This document shows positions 1 through 7,853 of a stretch of 64,000 bases of DNA, piece after piece. The stretch lies in contig NZ_CP107841.1 in assembly GCF_036346855.1 (NCBI RefSeq), positions 9,056,001 to 9,120,000 on the forward strand, written 5' to 3'. The stretch's first letter is position 1. Every line of letters starts with the position of its first letter. Source of the DNA: Streptomyces europaeiscabiei (GTDB lineage: Bacteria; Actinomycetota; Actinomycetes; Streptomycetales; Streptomycetaceae). The notes beneath the pieces are model-generated. The model saw only the letters and a list, made by a program, of their open reading frames with translations, was not told the origin of the DNA and ran no database searches. Both the position numbers and the translations under genes were made by a program.

Positions 1-2
1 TC

Positions 3-896
3 CCCGCATCCCCCGCCCCCGCCCCCACCTCCGTCTCGGCTCCGGCCCCCGTTCCCGGGTCGGGTGGGGCCCGCCTGGCCGGGGTCCTCACCATGGTCGG
101 CTGCGGGGTGTCCAACCAGGTCGGGGCCGCGCTGGGTTCACTGGCCTTCCCGGTGCTCGGGCCCGCCGGGGTCGTCGCGGTACGGCAGTACGTCGCCGCG
201 ATCGTCCTCGTGGCCGTCGCCCGGCCCCGGCTGCGGTCCTTCACCGCGCGGCAGTGGTGGCCGGTGGTGCTGCTGGCACTGGTCTTCGGGACGATGAACC
301 TGTCGCTGTACACGGCCATCGACCGCATCGGTCTCGGGCTCGCGGTGACCCTGGAGTTCCTCGGCCCGCTCGCCATCGCCCTGGCCGGCTCGCGCCGCCG
401 GGTGGACGCGTGCTGCGCGCTGATCGCCGCCCTCGGCGTGGTCACCCTGATGCGTCCGCAGCCCTCCGCCGACCACCTCGGCATGGGGCTCGGCCTTCTC
501 GCCGCCGTCTGCTGGGCGTCGTACATCCTCCTCAACCGCACGGTCGGCCGCCGTATCCCCGGCGCGCAGGGTTCGGCCGCCGCCGCCGGGCTCTCCGCCC
601 TGGCCTTCCTGCCGGTCGGCATCGTCGTGGTCGTCCGGCAGCCGCCGACCGCCGGGGCCGTCGGCTACGCGATCGCCGCCGGCGTCCTCGCCTCGGCCGT
701 GCCGTACCTCGCGGACGTGTTCACCCTGCGCCGCGTGCCCGCCCAGGTCTTCGGGCTCTTCATGAGCGTCAACCCCGTCCTGGCCGCCCTGGCCGGCTGG
801 ATCATGCTCGGGCAGGGCCTCGGGTGGATCGAGTGGGCCGCGATCGGCGCGGTGGTCGCGGCGAACGCGCTGAGCATGCTCGTACCCCGCCGCTGA
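3..896 (+). CDS. EamA/DMT-family transporter, RhtA-like (5' partial)
   Basis: This is a polytopic inner-membrane protein of the drug/metabolite transporter superfamily, closest in style to RhtA-type amino-acid or metabolite exporters. Hydrophobic segments run almost without interruption from about residue 30 to the end, with the family's paired-repeat look. They include a segment starting GMGLGLLAAVCWASYILL near the middle and a final helix ending in ANALSMLVPRR. The reading frame is open to the first base of the window and the upstream residues (Pro/Ala-rich, then GARLAGVLTMVG) already look coding. The true start therefore probably lies outside, and the ATG at 93 is unlikely to be it. The substrate cannot be read from the sequence. 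The family call is firm; the export direction is inferred from RhtA homology. Confidence 0.8.
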   Translation, partial: PASPAPAPTSVSAPAPVPGSGGARLAGVLTMVGCGVSNQVGAALGSLAFPVLGPAGVVAVRQYVAAIVLVAVARPRLRSFTARQWWPVVLLALVFGTMNLSLYTAIDRIGLGLAVTLEFLGPLAIALAGSRRRVDACCALIAALGVVTLMRPQPSADHLGMGLGLLAAVCWASYILLNRTVGRRIPGAQGSAAAAGLSALAFLPVGIVVVVRQPPTAGAVGYAIAAGVLASAVPYLADVFTLRRVPAQVFGLFMSVNPVLAALAGWIMLGQGLGWIEWAAIGAVVAANALSMLVPRR

Positions 897-945
897 CGCA
901 CCTGGGGGAGAGGGCCGGGGGTGGATCCACTCTGTGTCGGGGTTC

Positions 946-979
946 ATGGACACTTGCTCATTTCTTGACAGGTGTCCAT
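946..979. promoter_or_regulatory. Inverted repeat overlapping the TetR gene start (candidate operator)
   Basis: ATGGACACTTG (946-956) and CAGGTGTCCAT (969-979) form an inverted repeat with 10 of 11 positions complementary and a 12-base spacer. It sits directly before the regulator's start codon and covers a possible -10 element (TTATCT, 979-984). This is the usual place for a self-repressing TetR operator. Binding is inferred. Confidence 0.55.
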
Positions 980-989
980 TATCTTGGTC

Positions 990-1631
990 ATGAAGCAGGA
1001 ACCCACCGAGTCGACGACGCCCCCGCCGCGCATGGACCGCAGAGTCCGCCGCTCCCGCTCCGCGTTGATGCGGGCGGCGATCGCCCTGGTCACCGAGCGG
1101 GGCACGACGGCCGTGCCGGTGTCGGAGATCGCCGAGGCCGCGGATGTGAGCCGACAGGTGCTGTACCAGCAGTTCGGCGACCGTGACGGGCTGCTGCTCA
1201 GGGCCGCGCTCGACCTCGCCCGGCGCGAACTGATCGAGGGCCCCGCGTACGACTCGGCGGACATGACCGACCGGGCCGGGGTTCTGGCCATGGCACGGCA
1301 CTTCGCGGAGCACCGCGGCTTCTACCGCGCGATGTTCACCGGGTCCTGCGCGTTCGACCTGAACAGGGCGCTGACCGAACTGATCATCCCGGCCAACCGG
1401 GAGGTCGTACGCCACAGACACGGCACCGACCTCGCCCCCGAGCTGGTCGACGACCTCGCGACGTTCCTCACCGGCGGCGCCTCCGCAGTCGTCAACACCT
1501 GGGTCGTGGCGGGCGAAGAGCCGCTCGACCCCGAGGAGTTCACCGACCGGCTCATGCGGATGGTGCCCGTGGTCGCCACCGCGCTGGGCCGGTCCACCAC
1601 ACCCGCACCGAACCAGGAGCAACGCCGGTGA
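990..1631 (+). CDS. TetR/AcrR-family transcriptional regulator
   Basis: This is a one-component repressor of about 213 residues. An N-terminal HTH lies at roughly residues 20-65: RSALMRAAIALVTERGT, then VSEIAEAADVSRQVLYQQFGDRDGLL, the TetR signature with its Tyr-Gln-Gln-Phe recognition-helix end. The remainder is a helical ligand-binding domain that I cannot assign to a ligand. A GTG at 972 would add six residues but lies inside the inverted repeat. The ATG at 990 is six bases after a plausible -10 element, so a leaderless transcript starting at 990 is the better fit. The stop overlaps the start of the downstream CocE-type hydrolase, so the regulator and hydrolase form one unit and the hydrolase is probably under its control. 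Confidence 0.85.
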   Translation: MKQEPTESTTPPPRMDRRVRRSRSALMRAAIALVTERGTTAVPVSEIAEAADVSRQVLYQQFGDRDGLLLRAALDLARRELIEGPAYDSADMTDRAGVLAMARHFAEHRGFYRAMFTGSCAFDLNRALTELIIPANREVVRHRHGTDLAPELVDDLATFLTGGASAVVNTWVVAGEEPLDPEEFTDRLMRMVPVVATALGRSTTPAPNQEQRR

Positions 1632-3238
1632 ACCTGAGCAGCCACCTCATCCAACGCGCACTGAAACTGCCGCCGCCGCTCACCCGGGACCTCGTCGTCG
1701 AGCGGGACCTGCGGGTGCCGATGCCCGACGGGGCCGACCTGCTCGCCGACCGCTGGGCGCCGCGCACCGGCGCCGAGGGCCTGCCGACCGCGCTGATCCG
1801 CTGCCCGTACGGCAGGCGGGGCGCGATCGCCCTCGGGGCGGTCCGACCGCTGGCCGAGCGCGGATACCAGGTGCTGATCCAGAGCACCCGCGGCGGCTTC
1901 GGCTCCGGTGGCACCCCCGACCACATGCGGCAGGAGCGTGCGGACGGCCTGGCCACCCTGGACTGGCTCGTCGAGCAGCCGTGGGCCGGTGACGCGATCG
2001 TGCTGATCGGCACCAGCTACATGGGCTATGTGCAGTGGGCGGTGGCCGACCGGGTGCCGCCGCAGGTCAAGGCGATGATCCCGCACATGACGGAGTCGGC
2101 GCTGACCCTGGAGTTCCTGCGCCGGGACGGGATGTCGCTGCAGACGCCGTTCGGCTGGGGCGCGATGATCGCCAAGCAGGAACGCCCGTTCGCGATGGTC
2201 CGCCAGCCCTTCGAGCTGAAGGGCATCCGCCGCGCCCTCGACACCCTGCCCCTGGCCGACGCCGATCTCGCGGCCCTCGGGCACCGCTCCCCGTACATCC
2301 AGGACATCCTCGCCCATGACGCCGACGACCCGCGCTGGGCGGGCCTCGACCACCGGGACCGGGTCGCCGACGTGACCGTCCCGGTCAGCTCGATCGGCGG
2401 CTGGTACGACATCTTCCTGCCCGGCCAGATACGGGACTTCACGGCTCTCCAAGCGGCGGGCCGCGAGGCCCGGCTGACCATCGGGCCCTGGACGCACACC
2501 TCGCTCGACAACACCCTCACGCGCGAGGCCGTCGAGTTCGGCCTCGCCCACGCGCGCGGCGAACAGCCCCCGGAGCGCGCCCCGGTACGGCTGTACGTGA
2601 CGGGGGAGGAGGCCTGGCGGGACTTCGCGTCCTGGCCGCCGAAGGGATACGAGGAGCAGCGCTTCCACCTCCACCCCGGTGGCGCCCTGGCCGTCGAGGC
2701 CTCGACGCGGCCGGCAGCCGACACGTACCGCTACGACCCGGCGGACCCCACCCCGTCCGTCGGCGGGGTGGCCATGCCGCCCGGCGCCGGGCGCGTGGAC
2801 AACACCGCGCTGGAGGCCCGACCGGACGTGCTCACCTACACCGGCCCCGTGCTGGAGGAGGACGTCGAGATCGTCGGCGAGGTGAGCGCCGAGATCTGGT
2901 TCCGCTCCAGCCTGCCGTACGCCGATGTCTTCGTCCGGCTCTGCGAGGTCGACGCCAGGGGCCGCTCCGTCAACGTCTGCGACGGACTGACCAGCCTCAC
3001 CGGCGCCGACGAACTCCGCCGCGCCACCGTCCGGTTGTGGCCGACCGCCCACCGCTTCCGGCGCGGCCGGCGCATCCGCGTCCAGATCTCCAGCGGTGCC
3101 TTCCCGCGCTACGCCCGCAACCCGGGCACGGGCGAGCCCCTCGCCACCGCCACCACCCTCCGCGCGGCCGACCAGAGCGTCCACCACGGCCCGGAGCAGC
3201 CCTCGGCCGTGCTTCTCCCGGTGCGCGTGACCCTGTGA
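1628..3238 (+). CDS. CocE/NonD-family alpha/beta hydrolase (X-Pro dipeptidyl-peptidase-like acylase)
   Basis: This is a serine hydrolase of 536 residues. The N-terminal two thirds is the alpha/beta-hydrolase domain, with the nucleophile elbow GTSYMG near residue 125, and a helical cap is inserted as in cocaine esterase. The C-terminal third is the beta-rich jelly-roll typical of the CocE/PepX C-terminal domain; its start is seen in VLTYTGPVLEEDVEIVGEV. Relatives cleave esters, amides or X-Pro dipeptides, and the substrate here is unknown. It starts with GTG overlapping the TetR stop by four bases, implying translational coupling. A role in processing an ester feeding the aromatic operon downstream is possible but not shown. 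Confidence 0.88.
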   Translation: MNLSSHLIQRALKLPPPLTRDLVVERDLRVPMPDGADLLADRWAPRTGAEGLPTALIRCPYGRRGAIALGAVRPLAERGYQVLIQSTRGGFGSGGTPDHMRQERADGLATLDWLVEQPWAGDAIVLIGTSYMGYVQWAVADRVPPQVKAMIPHMTESALTLEFLRRDGMSLQTPFGWGAMIAKQERPFAMVRQPFELKGIRRALDTLPLADADLAALGHRSPYIQDILAHDADDPRWAGLDHRDRVADVTVPVSSIGGWYDIFLPGQIRDFTALQAAGREARLTIGPWTHTSLDNTLTREAVEFGLAHARGEQPPERAPVRLYVTGEEAWRDFASWPPKGYEEQRFHLHPGGALAVEASTRPAADTYRYDPADPTPSVGGVAMPPGAGRVDNTALEARPDVLTYTGPVLEEDVEIVGEVSAEIWFRSSLPYADVFVRLCEVDARGRSVNVCDGLTSLTGADELRRATVRLWPTAHRFRRGRRIRVQISSGAFPRYARNPGTGEPLATATTLRAADQSVHHGPEQPSAVLLPVRVTL

Positions 3239-3262
3239 ACAGCGTGAACCCTGTGAGAACAA

Positions 3263-3276
3263 AATTGTTGACAATT
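3263..3276. promoter_or_regulatory. 14-bp palindrome before GntR regulator (candidate operator) with TTGACA -35 element
   Basis: AATTGT-TG-ACAATT is a perfect inverted repeat, 50 bases before the GntR start, and it overlaps a consensus -35 hexamer TTGACA (3268-3273 region). FadR-type GntR proteins commonly bind short palindromes with GT/AC half sites, so autoregulation is the simplest reading. No clear -10 was seen at 17 bases (TTACGT is the candidate). Confidence 0.5.
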
Positions 3277-3325
3277 CTGTCGCCATAGATTTACGTTCGA
3301 CAGGCACTCACTCAGGGAGGGCACC

Positions 3326-3976
3326 ATGCAGGAGGAAGCCCGTCCGGGCACCGGAGAGCGGGCCAGACAGCTCGCGCTGGCGAAGCTGCGGCAGGCGATC
3401 CTGGACGGCGAGATGGCACCGGCTCAGCGGCTGGTGGAGAACGAACTCGCCGAGCAGTTCGGTGTGACGCGGGCCAGCATCCGCGCGGCACTGATCGATC
3501 TGGAGGCCGAAGGGCTGGTCGAGCGGATCCGCAACCGGGGCTCGCGGGTGCGGGTGGTGACCGTGGAGGAAGCGGTCGCCATCAGCGAGTGCCGCATGGT
3601 CCTGGAAGGGCTGTGCGCGGCGAAGGCGGCCACGGTGGCCACCGACGACCAGCTCGCCGAACTGGCCGACATCGGCACGGCGATGACCAAGGCCGTGGCC
3701 GACGGCGAACCGGTGACGTACTCCGAGCTGAACCAGCGACTGCACGCCCGTATCCGGGAGATCTCCGGTCAGCAGGTGGCGGTGGAGCTGCTGGAACGGC
3801 TCAACGCCCAGCTGGTGCGCCACCGATTCCGGCTCGCGCTGCGGCCGGGACGGCCCCAGCACTCCCTGGGCGAACACCTGGCCATGATCGAGACGATCAC
3901 GGCGAGGGATCCGCGGGCGGCCGAGGAGGCCGTCCGCGCCCACCTCACGAGCGTGATCACCGCGTTGCGCGAATAG
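3326..3976 (+). CDS. GntR-family regulator, FCD (FadR) subfamily
   Basis: A 216-residue regulator. The N-terminal winged helix (about residues 10-75) contains LRQAILDGEMAPAQRLVENELAEQFGVTRASIRAAL, the GntR HTH. It is followed by an all-helical FCD domain (about 85-210) of the kind that usually binds a carboxylate through metal-coordinating residues. It starts at ATG with a good ribosome site (GGAGGGCACC). It lies directly before, and on the same strand as, the GalB-like operon, so it is the likely regulator of that operon and a carboxylated aromatic intermediate could be the effector. This is inferred from position only. Confidence 0.88.
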   Translation: MQEEARPGTGERARQLALAKLRQAILDGEMAPAQRLVENELAEQFGVTRASIRAALIDLEAEGLVERIRNRGSRVRVVTVEEAVAISECRMVLEGLCAAKAATVATDDQLAELADIGTAMTKAVADGEPVTYSELNQRLHARIREISGQQVAVELLERLNAQLVRHRFRLALRPGRPQHSLGEHLAMIETITARDPRAAEEAVRAHLTSVITALRE

Positions 3977-4006
3977 CCGCGCAGCGCACGACGCTCAGGG
4001 GTGGGC

Positions 4007-4020
4007 GGACAGGCCTGTCC
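4007..4020. promoter_or_regulatory. 14-bp perfect palindrome upstream of the galB-like operon
   Basis: GGACAGGCCTGTCC is self-complementary. It lies about 145 bases before the first structural gene, in the 188-base gap after the GntR gene. It could be an operator or a small hairpin, and it does not match the GntR palindrome at 3263. Confidence 0.3.
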
Positions 4021-4164
4021 ATCACGGCGAGTGAGCCGAAGGGGCGTGCCTGTGTCGAGACGGGGAACGCGCGGAGGCCCGAAGTGGGCGAGCACGATCG
4101 CCGCCTCGGCACAGGATTCGGCGCCCGGAGGCGAACAGAGCCTCAAGAGGGAGTGAGCTGACAC

Positions 4165-4920
4165 ATGGCCGACGGCACGGCATCCGCCGCCGCCCCACCT
4201 CGATCGACACTCGTCATCACCGCCCACGCGGGGGACTTCGTGTGGAGGGCCGGCGGTGCCATCGCCCTGGCGGCCTCGCGTGGCGAGAAGGTCACCGTCG
4301 CCTGCCTGACCTTCGGGGAGCGCGGGGAGTCCGCGAAGGCCTGGCGCGAGGGGCGGAAGCTCGGCGAGATCAAGGCGATCCGCCGGGAGGAGGCCGAGAA
4401 GGCCGCCGACGCCCTCGGCGCAGGGATCGTCTTCTTCGACGCCGGCGACTACCCCCTGCTCGGCACCCCCGAACTGACCGACCGGCTGGTCGCCGTCTAC
4501 CGCGCGACCCAGCCGGACGTCGTCCTCACCCACCCGCTGGAGGATCCCTACAACGGGGACCACCCGGCCGCCGCCCGCATGGCCCTGGACGCCCGCGTAC
4601 TCGCGCAGGCCATCGGCTACCCCGCCGAGGGCGAGATCATCGGTGCCCCGCCCGTGTTCTTCTTCGAGCCGCACCAGCCCGAGATGTGCGGCTTCCGGCC
4701 CGAGGTCCTCCTCGACATCACCGACGTCTGGGAGACCAAGCGCAAGGCCATGGAGTGCCTGGGAGCCCAGCGGCACCTGTGGGACTACTACACCGACCTC
4801 GCCGTACGCCGTGGCGTCCAGCTCAAGCGCAACGCGGGGCCCAACCTGGGCCTCGCCCACAAGACGATGGCCGAGGCGTACATGCGCCCCTACCCGCAGG
4901 TCACGGAGGTGCTGGACTGA
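4165..4920 (+). CDS. galB: PIG-L/LmbE-fold hydratase, GalB-like (probable 4-oxalomesaconate hydratase)
   Basis: A 251-residue protein of the PIG-L deacetylase fold. Most PIG-L deacetylases carry AHPDD. Here the metal motif reads AHAGDF with His21 and Asp24, followed by VWRAGG, and the third likely zinc ligand is His133 in GDHP. The departure from AHPDD is what is seen in the 4-oxalomesaconate hydratase GalB of gallate degradation, rather than in sugar deacetylases. The known reaction is hydration of 4-oxalomesaconate to 4-carboxy-4-hydroxy-2-oxoadipate. The immediate neighbours, an aldolase for that product and an oxalomesaconate tautomerase, support the call. Its stop overlaps the next start (ATGA). 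Confidence 0.82.
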   Translation: MADGTASAAAPPRSTLVITAHAGDFVWRAGGAIALAASRGEKVTVACLTFGERGESAKAWREGRKLGEIKAIRREEAEKAADALGAGIVFFDAGDYPLLGTPELTDRLVAVYRATQPDVVLTHPLEDPYNGDHPAAARMALDARVLAQAIGYPAEGEIIGAPPVFFFEPHQPEMCGFRPEVLLDITDVWETKRKAMECLGAQRHLWDYYTDLAVRRGVQLKRNAGPNLGLAHKTMAEAYMRPYPQVTEVLD

Positions 4921-5630
4921 TGGGCGGCGTGATCGTCACCAACCCGCCGAAGGCGGACGCCGAGGATGTCGAGGCGATCGGCCGGTACGGGGTCGCCACC
5001 GTCCACGAGGCGATGGGCCGCACCGGCCTGCTCGGGACCCATCTCCGCCCCGTCCAGCAGGACACCCGGATCGTCGGCACCGCCGTCACGGTCCTGTCCT
5101 GGCCCGGCGACAACCTCATGATCCACGCCGCCGTCGAGCAGTGCGGCGAGGGCGACATCCTCGTCGTCACCACCACCTCGCCCTCCACCGACGGCATGTT
5201 CGGCGAACTGTTCGCCACCGCGCTCAGGCGGCGGGGCGTACGTGGCCTGGTCATCGACGCGGGCATCCGCGACACCTCCGAACTGCGCGCGATGGACTTC
5301 CCCGCCTGGGCCGCGGCCGTCAGCGCGCAGGGCACCGTCAAGGCCACCGGCGGCTCCGTCAACGTCCCCGTGGCCATCGGTGGCCAGGTCGTCCGTCCCG
5401 GCGACGTGATCCTCGCCGACGACGACGGCGTGGTCGTCGTCCCCCGGGAGAAGGCCCGGCGTACGGCCGAGGCGTCCGAGGCCCGCGAACGGAAGGAGGC
5501 CGCCTCCCGTGCCGCCTTCCTCGACGGCCAACTCGGCTTGGACCGCTACGGGTTGCGCGAGACCCTCGTACGGCTCGGGGTGACGTACCGGTCCTACGAG
5601 GAGTACACGGGCGAGGAGACGGACTCGTGA
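4920..5630 (+). CDS. RraA-like 4-carboxy-4-hydroxy-2-oxoadipate aldolase/oxaloacetate decarboxylase
   Basis: A 236-residue member of the RraA/HMG-CHA aldolase family (called LigK, ProA or GalC in other bacteria). The family active-site signature is present in GLVIDAGIRDTSELRAMDFP, with Arg117-Asp118 as the conserved pair. Known members split 4-carboxy-4-hydroxy-2-oxoadipate into pyruvate and oxaloacetate with a divalent metal and also decarboxylate oxaloacetate. The ATG overlaps the galB-like stop by one base, so translation is coupled. A charged C-terminal stretch (EKARRTAEASEARERKEA) follows the core and is normal for class II pyruvate aldolases of this kind. Confidence 0.88.
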   Translation: MGGVIVTNPPKADAEDVEAIGRYGVATVHEAMGRTGLLGTHLRPVQQDTRIVGTAVTVLSWPGDNLMIHAAVEQCGEGDILVVTTTSPSTDGMFGELFATALRRRGVRGLVIDAGIRDTSELRAMDFPAWAAAVSAQGTVKATGGSVNVPVAIGGQVVRPGDVILADDDGVVVVPREKARRTAEASEARERKEAASRAAFLDGQLGLDRYGLRETLVRLGVTYRSYEEYTGEETDS

Positions 5631-5709
5631 GGCCGTACGCGATGTACGCAGGCGAGCGCGGCCGAGCCGGGAAGCCGCACGGGGAGCACGTCGGCGCGGA
5701 GGCCCGGCC

Positions 5710-6798
5710 GTGACCGGGTGGCCCGACGGGATCCGCTGCATGCTCATGCGCGGCGGCACCTCCAAGGGCGCCTACTTCCTCGCCGAGGACCTGCCCGCCG
5801 ACCCGGCCGACCGTGACGGCCTGCTGCTGCGGGTCATGGGCGGCCCCGATCCGCGCCAGATCGACGGACTGGGCGGCGCCCACCCCCTGACCAGCAAGGT
5901 GGCCGTGGTGTCCGCCTCGGCCGATCCCGGGGCCGACGTCGACTACCTCTTCCTCCAGGTCGGCGTCGACCTACCGGAGGTGAGCGACCGTCAGAACTGC
6001 GGCAACCTGCTCGCCGGAGTCGGTCCGTTCGCCGTCGAACGCGGACTGGTGCGCGTCGGCGAGCCGGACACGTCCGTACGGATCCGCATGCTGAACAGCG
6101 GTGGCCTCGCCGTCGCCACCTTCCCCACCCCCGGCGGCCGGATCGCGGTCACCGGGGACGCCGGGATCTCGGGGGTGCCGGGGACGGCAGCGCCGGTGGT
6201 GATCGAGTTCCCGTCGGGCGGCACCCCGCTGCTGCCCACCGGCAACGCCCGTGACGTCGTCGCCGGCACCGAGGTGACCTGCGTGGACAACGGCATGCCG
6301 ACCGTCCTGATCCCCGCCGCCGCGCTGAACGTCACCGGCCACGAGACCCCCAAGGACCTGGAGGAGGACCTCGCGCTCGCCGACCGGCTGCGCGGGATCA
6401 GGCTGGCGGCGGGCCCGCTGATGGGCCTCGGCGACGTCGAGCACACCACCGTGCCCAAACTCAGCCTGCTCGCCCCGCCGCAGGACGGCGGCGCGGTCGC
6501 CACCCGCACGTTCATCCCGGTGCGCTGTCACACCTCGATCGGCGTACTCGGTGCCGCGAGCGTGGCCGCCGGACTGTGCGTGAAGGGCGGAGTCGGCGAC
6601 GGCCTGGCCCAACTCCCGCCCTCCGGTGACCGGTTGCGCATCGAGCACCCCACCGGCTTCCTCGACATCGAGACCCACGTGGCATACGGCCCCGGCGGCA
6701 GCCCCTCGGTGAGCCGCACCGCCGTCGTCCGCACCGCCCGCAAGATCTTCGACGGCACGGTCTTCCCCCGGCCCGCCGACCCCGTCTGCCGCCCCTAA
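5710..6798 (+). CDS. galD: PrpF-family 4-oxalomesaconate tautomerase (GalD-like)
   Basis: A 362-residue protein of the PrpF/AcnD-accessory isomerase family (diaminopimelate epimerase-like double fold). The N-terminus reads IRCMLMRGGTSKGAYFLAED, the sequence typical of GalD. GalD converts the keto form of 4-oxalomesaconate to the enol form that GalB hydrates. The alternative, a PrpF-type aconitate isomerase, is less likely because there are no methylcitrate genes and the operon contains the two other enzymes acting on this intermediate. The start is GTG, 79 bases after the aldolase. That is the only gap of any size in the operon, and I see no promoter in it. Confidence 0.82.
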   Translation: MTGWPDGIRCMLMRGGTSKGAYFLAEDLPADPADRDGLLLRVMGGPDPRQIDGLGGAHPLTSKVAVVSASADPGADVDYLFLQVGVDLPEVSDRQNCGNLLAGVGPFAVERGLVRVGEPDTSVRIRMLNSGGLAVATFPTPGGRIAVTGDAGISGVPGTAAPVVIEFPSGGTPLLPTGNARDVVAGTEVTCVDNGMPTVLIPAAALNVTGHETPKDLEEDLALADRLRGIRLAAGPLMGLGDVEHTTVPKLSLLAPPQDGGAVATRTFIPVRCHTSIGVLGAASVAAGLCVKGGVGDGLAQLPPSGDRLRIEHPTGFLDIETHVAYGPGGSPSVSRTAVVRTARKIFDGTVFPRPADPVCRP

Positions 6799-6808
6799 GG
6801 AGTCACCG

Positions 6809-7759
6809 ATGACCCCGCCGCTCGGCGACATCGCCCACCTCGGGCACGTCGAACTGCTCACCCCCGACCTCGACCGCAGCCTCTGGTTCTTCACCGAGAT
6901 CCTGGGCCTCACCGAGAACGGCCGCTCCGGGGGCTCCGTCTACCTGCGGACCTGGGACGACTACGAGCACCACAGCCTCACCCTCACCGCCCACTCCACC
7001 AACGGCATCCGCCGCACCGCCCTGCGGGCGTCCGGTGAGGAGGCCCTGCGACGCCGGGTCGAGGAGCTGGAGAGCACCGGGCGCGCGGGCCGCTGGGTCG
7101 AGGACGAACCCGGGATCGGCCCGCTCTACGTCACCACCGACCCCGACGGGCACGAGGTCGCCCTGTACTGGGAGAGCGAGTGGTACGAGGCGCCGGCCGA
7201 CCTCAGGCCGGGGCTGAAGAACCAGCCCCAGGCCAAACCCGGCCACGGCGTCGGCGTACGCCGCCTCGACCACGTCAACTATCTCGCCTCCGACGTCGGC
7301 GCCAACGCCGCGTTCACCCGCGAGGTGCTCGGCGCCCGCCCCACCGAACAGATCGTCCTCGACACCGGGAAGGTCGCCGCCCAGTGGCTGACCTTCACCA
7401 ACAAGTCGTACGACGTCGTCCACACCGAGGACTGGACCGGCTCACGCGGCCGTCTGCACCACATCGCGTTCGCCACCGACACCCGCGAGGACATCCTGCG
7501 AGCCGCCGATCTCTGCCTCGACCAGGGCGTGTTCATCGAGACCGGCCCGCACAAGCACGCCATCCAGCAGACGTTCTTCCTGTACGTCTACGAGCCGGGC
7601 GGCAACCGCATCGAGCTGTGCAACCCACTCACCCGGCTCGTCCTCGCCCCCGACTGGCCGCTCGTCACCTGGACCCAGGCGGAGCGTGCCAAGGGCCAGG
7701 CATGGGGCCTGCGGACCATCGAGTCGTTCCACACCCACGGCACACCGCCGGTCGGCTGA
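6809..7759 (+). CDS. Type I (VOC) extradiol ring-cleavage dioxygenase, XylE-like
   Basis: A 316-residue two-domain VOC protein. The N-terminal module (about 10-115) is the non-catalytic copy. The C-terminal module carries the iron triad His155 (in RLDHVNYL), His217 or His218 (LHHIAF) and Glu269 (RIELCNP), closely matching catechol 2,3-dioxygenase (307 residues, His153/His214/Glu265). The tail DWPLVTWTQAERAKGQAWG is also XylE-like. It follows galD by 10 bases with a strong ribosome site (AAGGAG). In Pseudomonas gallate pathways the ring-opening enzyme is a LigAB-type protein, unrelated to VOC enzymes, so here a VOC enzyme seems to occupy that step. The actual substrate (gallate, protocatechuate or another catechol) is inferred from the operon only. 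Confidence 0.88.
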   Translation: MTPPLGDIAHLGHVELLTPDLDRSLWFFTEILGLTENGRSGGSVYLRTWDDYEHHSLTLTAHSTNGIRRTALRASGEEALRRRVEELESTGRAGRWVEDEPGIGPLYVTTDPDGHEVALYWESEWYEAPADLRPGLKNQPQAKPGHGVGVRRLDHVNYLASDVGANAAFTREVLGARPTEQIVLDTGKVAAQWLTFTNKSYDVVHTEDWTGSRGRLHHIAFATDTREDILRAADLCLDQGVFIETGPHKHAIQQTFFLYVYEPGGNRIELCNPLTRLVLAPDWPLVTWTQAERAKGQAWGLRTIESFHTHGTPPVG

Positions 7760-7804
7760 GAGGGCGCGCGAGTCCCCGTCCCCGACAGGCTGAACACCCC
7801 GTGG

Positions 7805-7834
7805 AGGGCCGGCCGGCGGTCACGGACCGGCCCT
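7805..7834. terminator. Stem-loop between convergent genes
   Basis: AGGGCCGG (7805-7812) pairs with CCGGCCCT (7827-7834) in the gap between the dioxygenase and the convergent esterase. It could serve both transcripts. There is no U-tract, as is common in high-GC actinomycetes. Confidence 0.5.
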
Positions 7835-7853
7835 GCGCGGGGACGGCGCCGCC

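Noticed and set aside
138..1622. Long minus-strand open frame opposite the transporter and TetR genes
   Set aside because: Composition is that of a GC-driven shadow (Arg/Gly/Asp/His rich) and it crosses two genes with clear homology.
1322..3307. 661-codon minus-strand frame opposite CocE
   Set aside because: No recognisable domain; it mirrors the CocE gene's codon bias.
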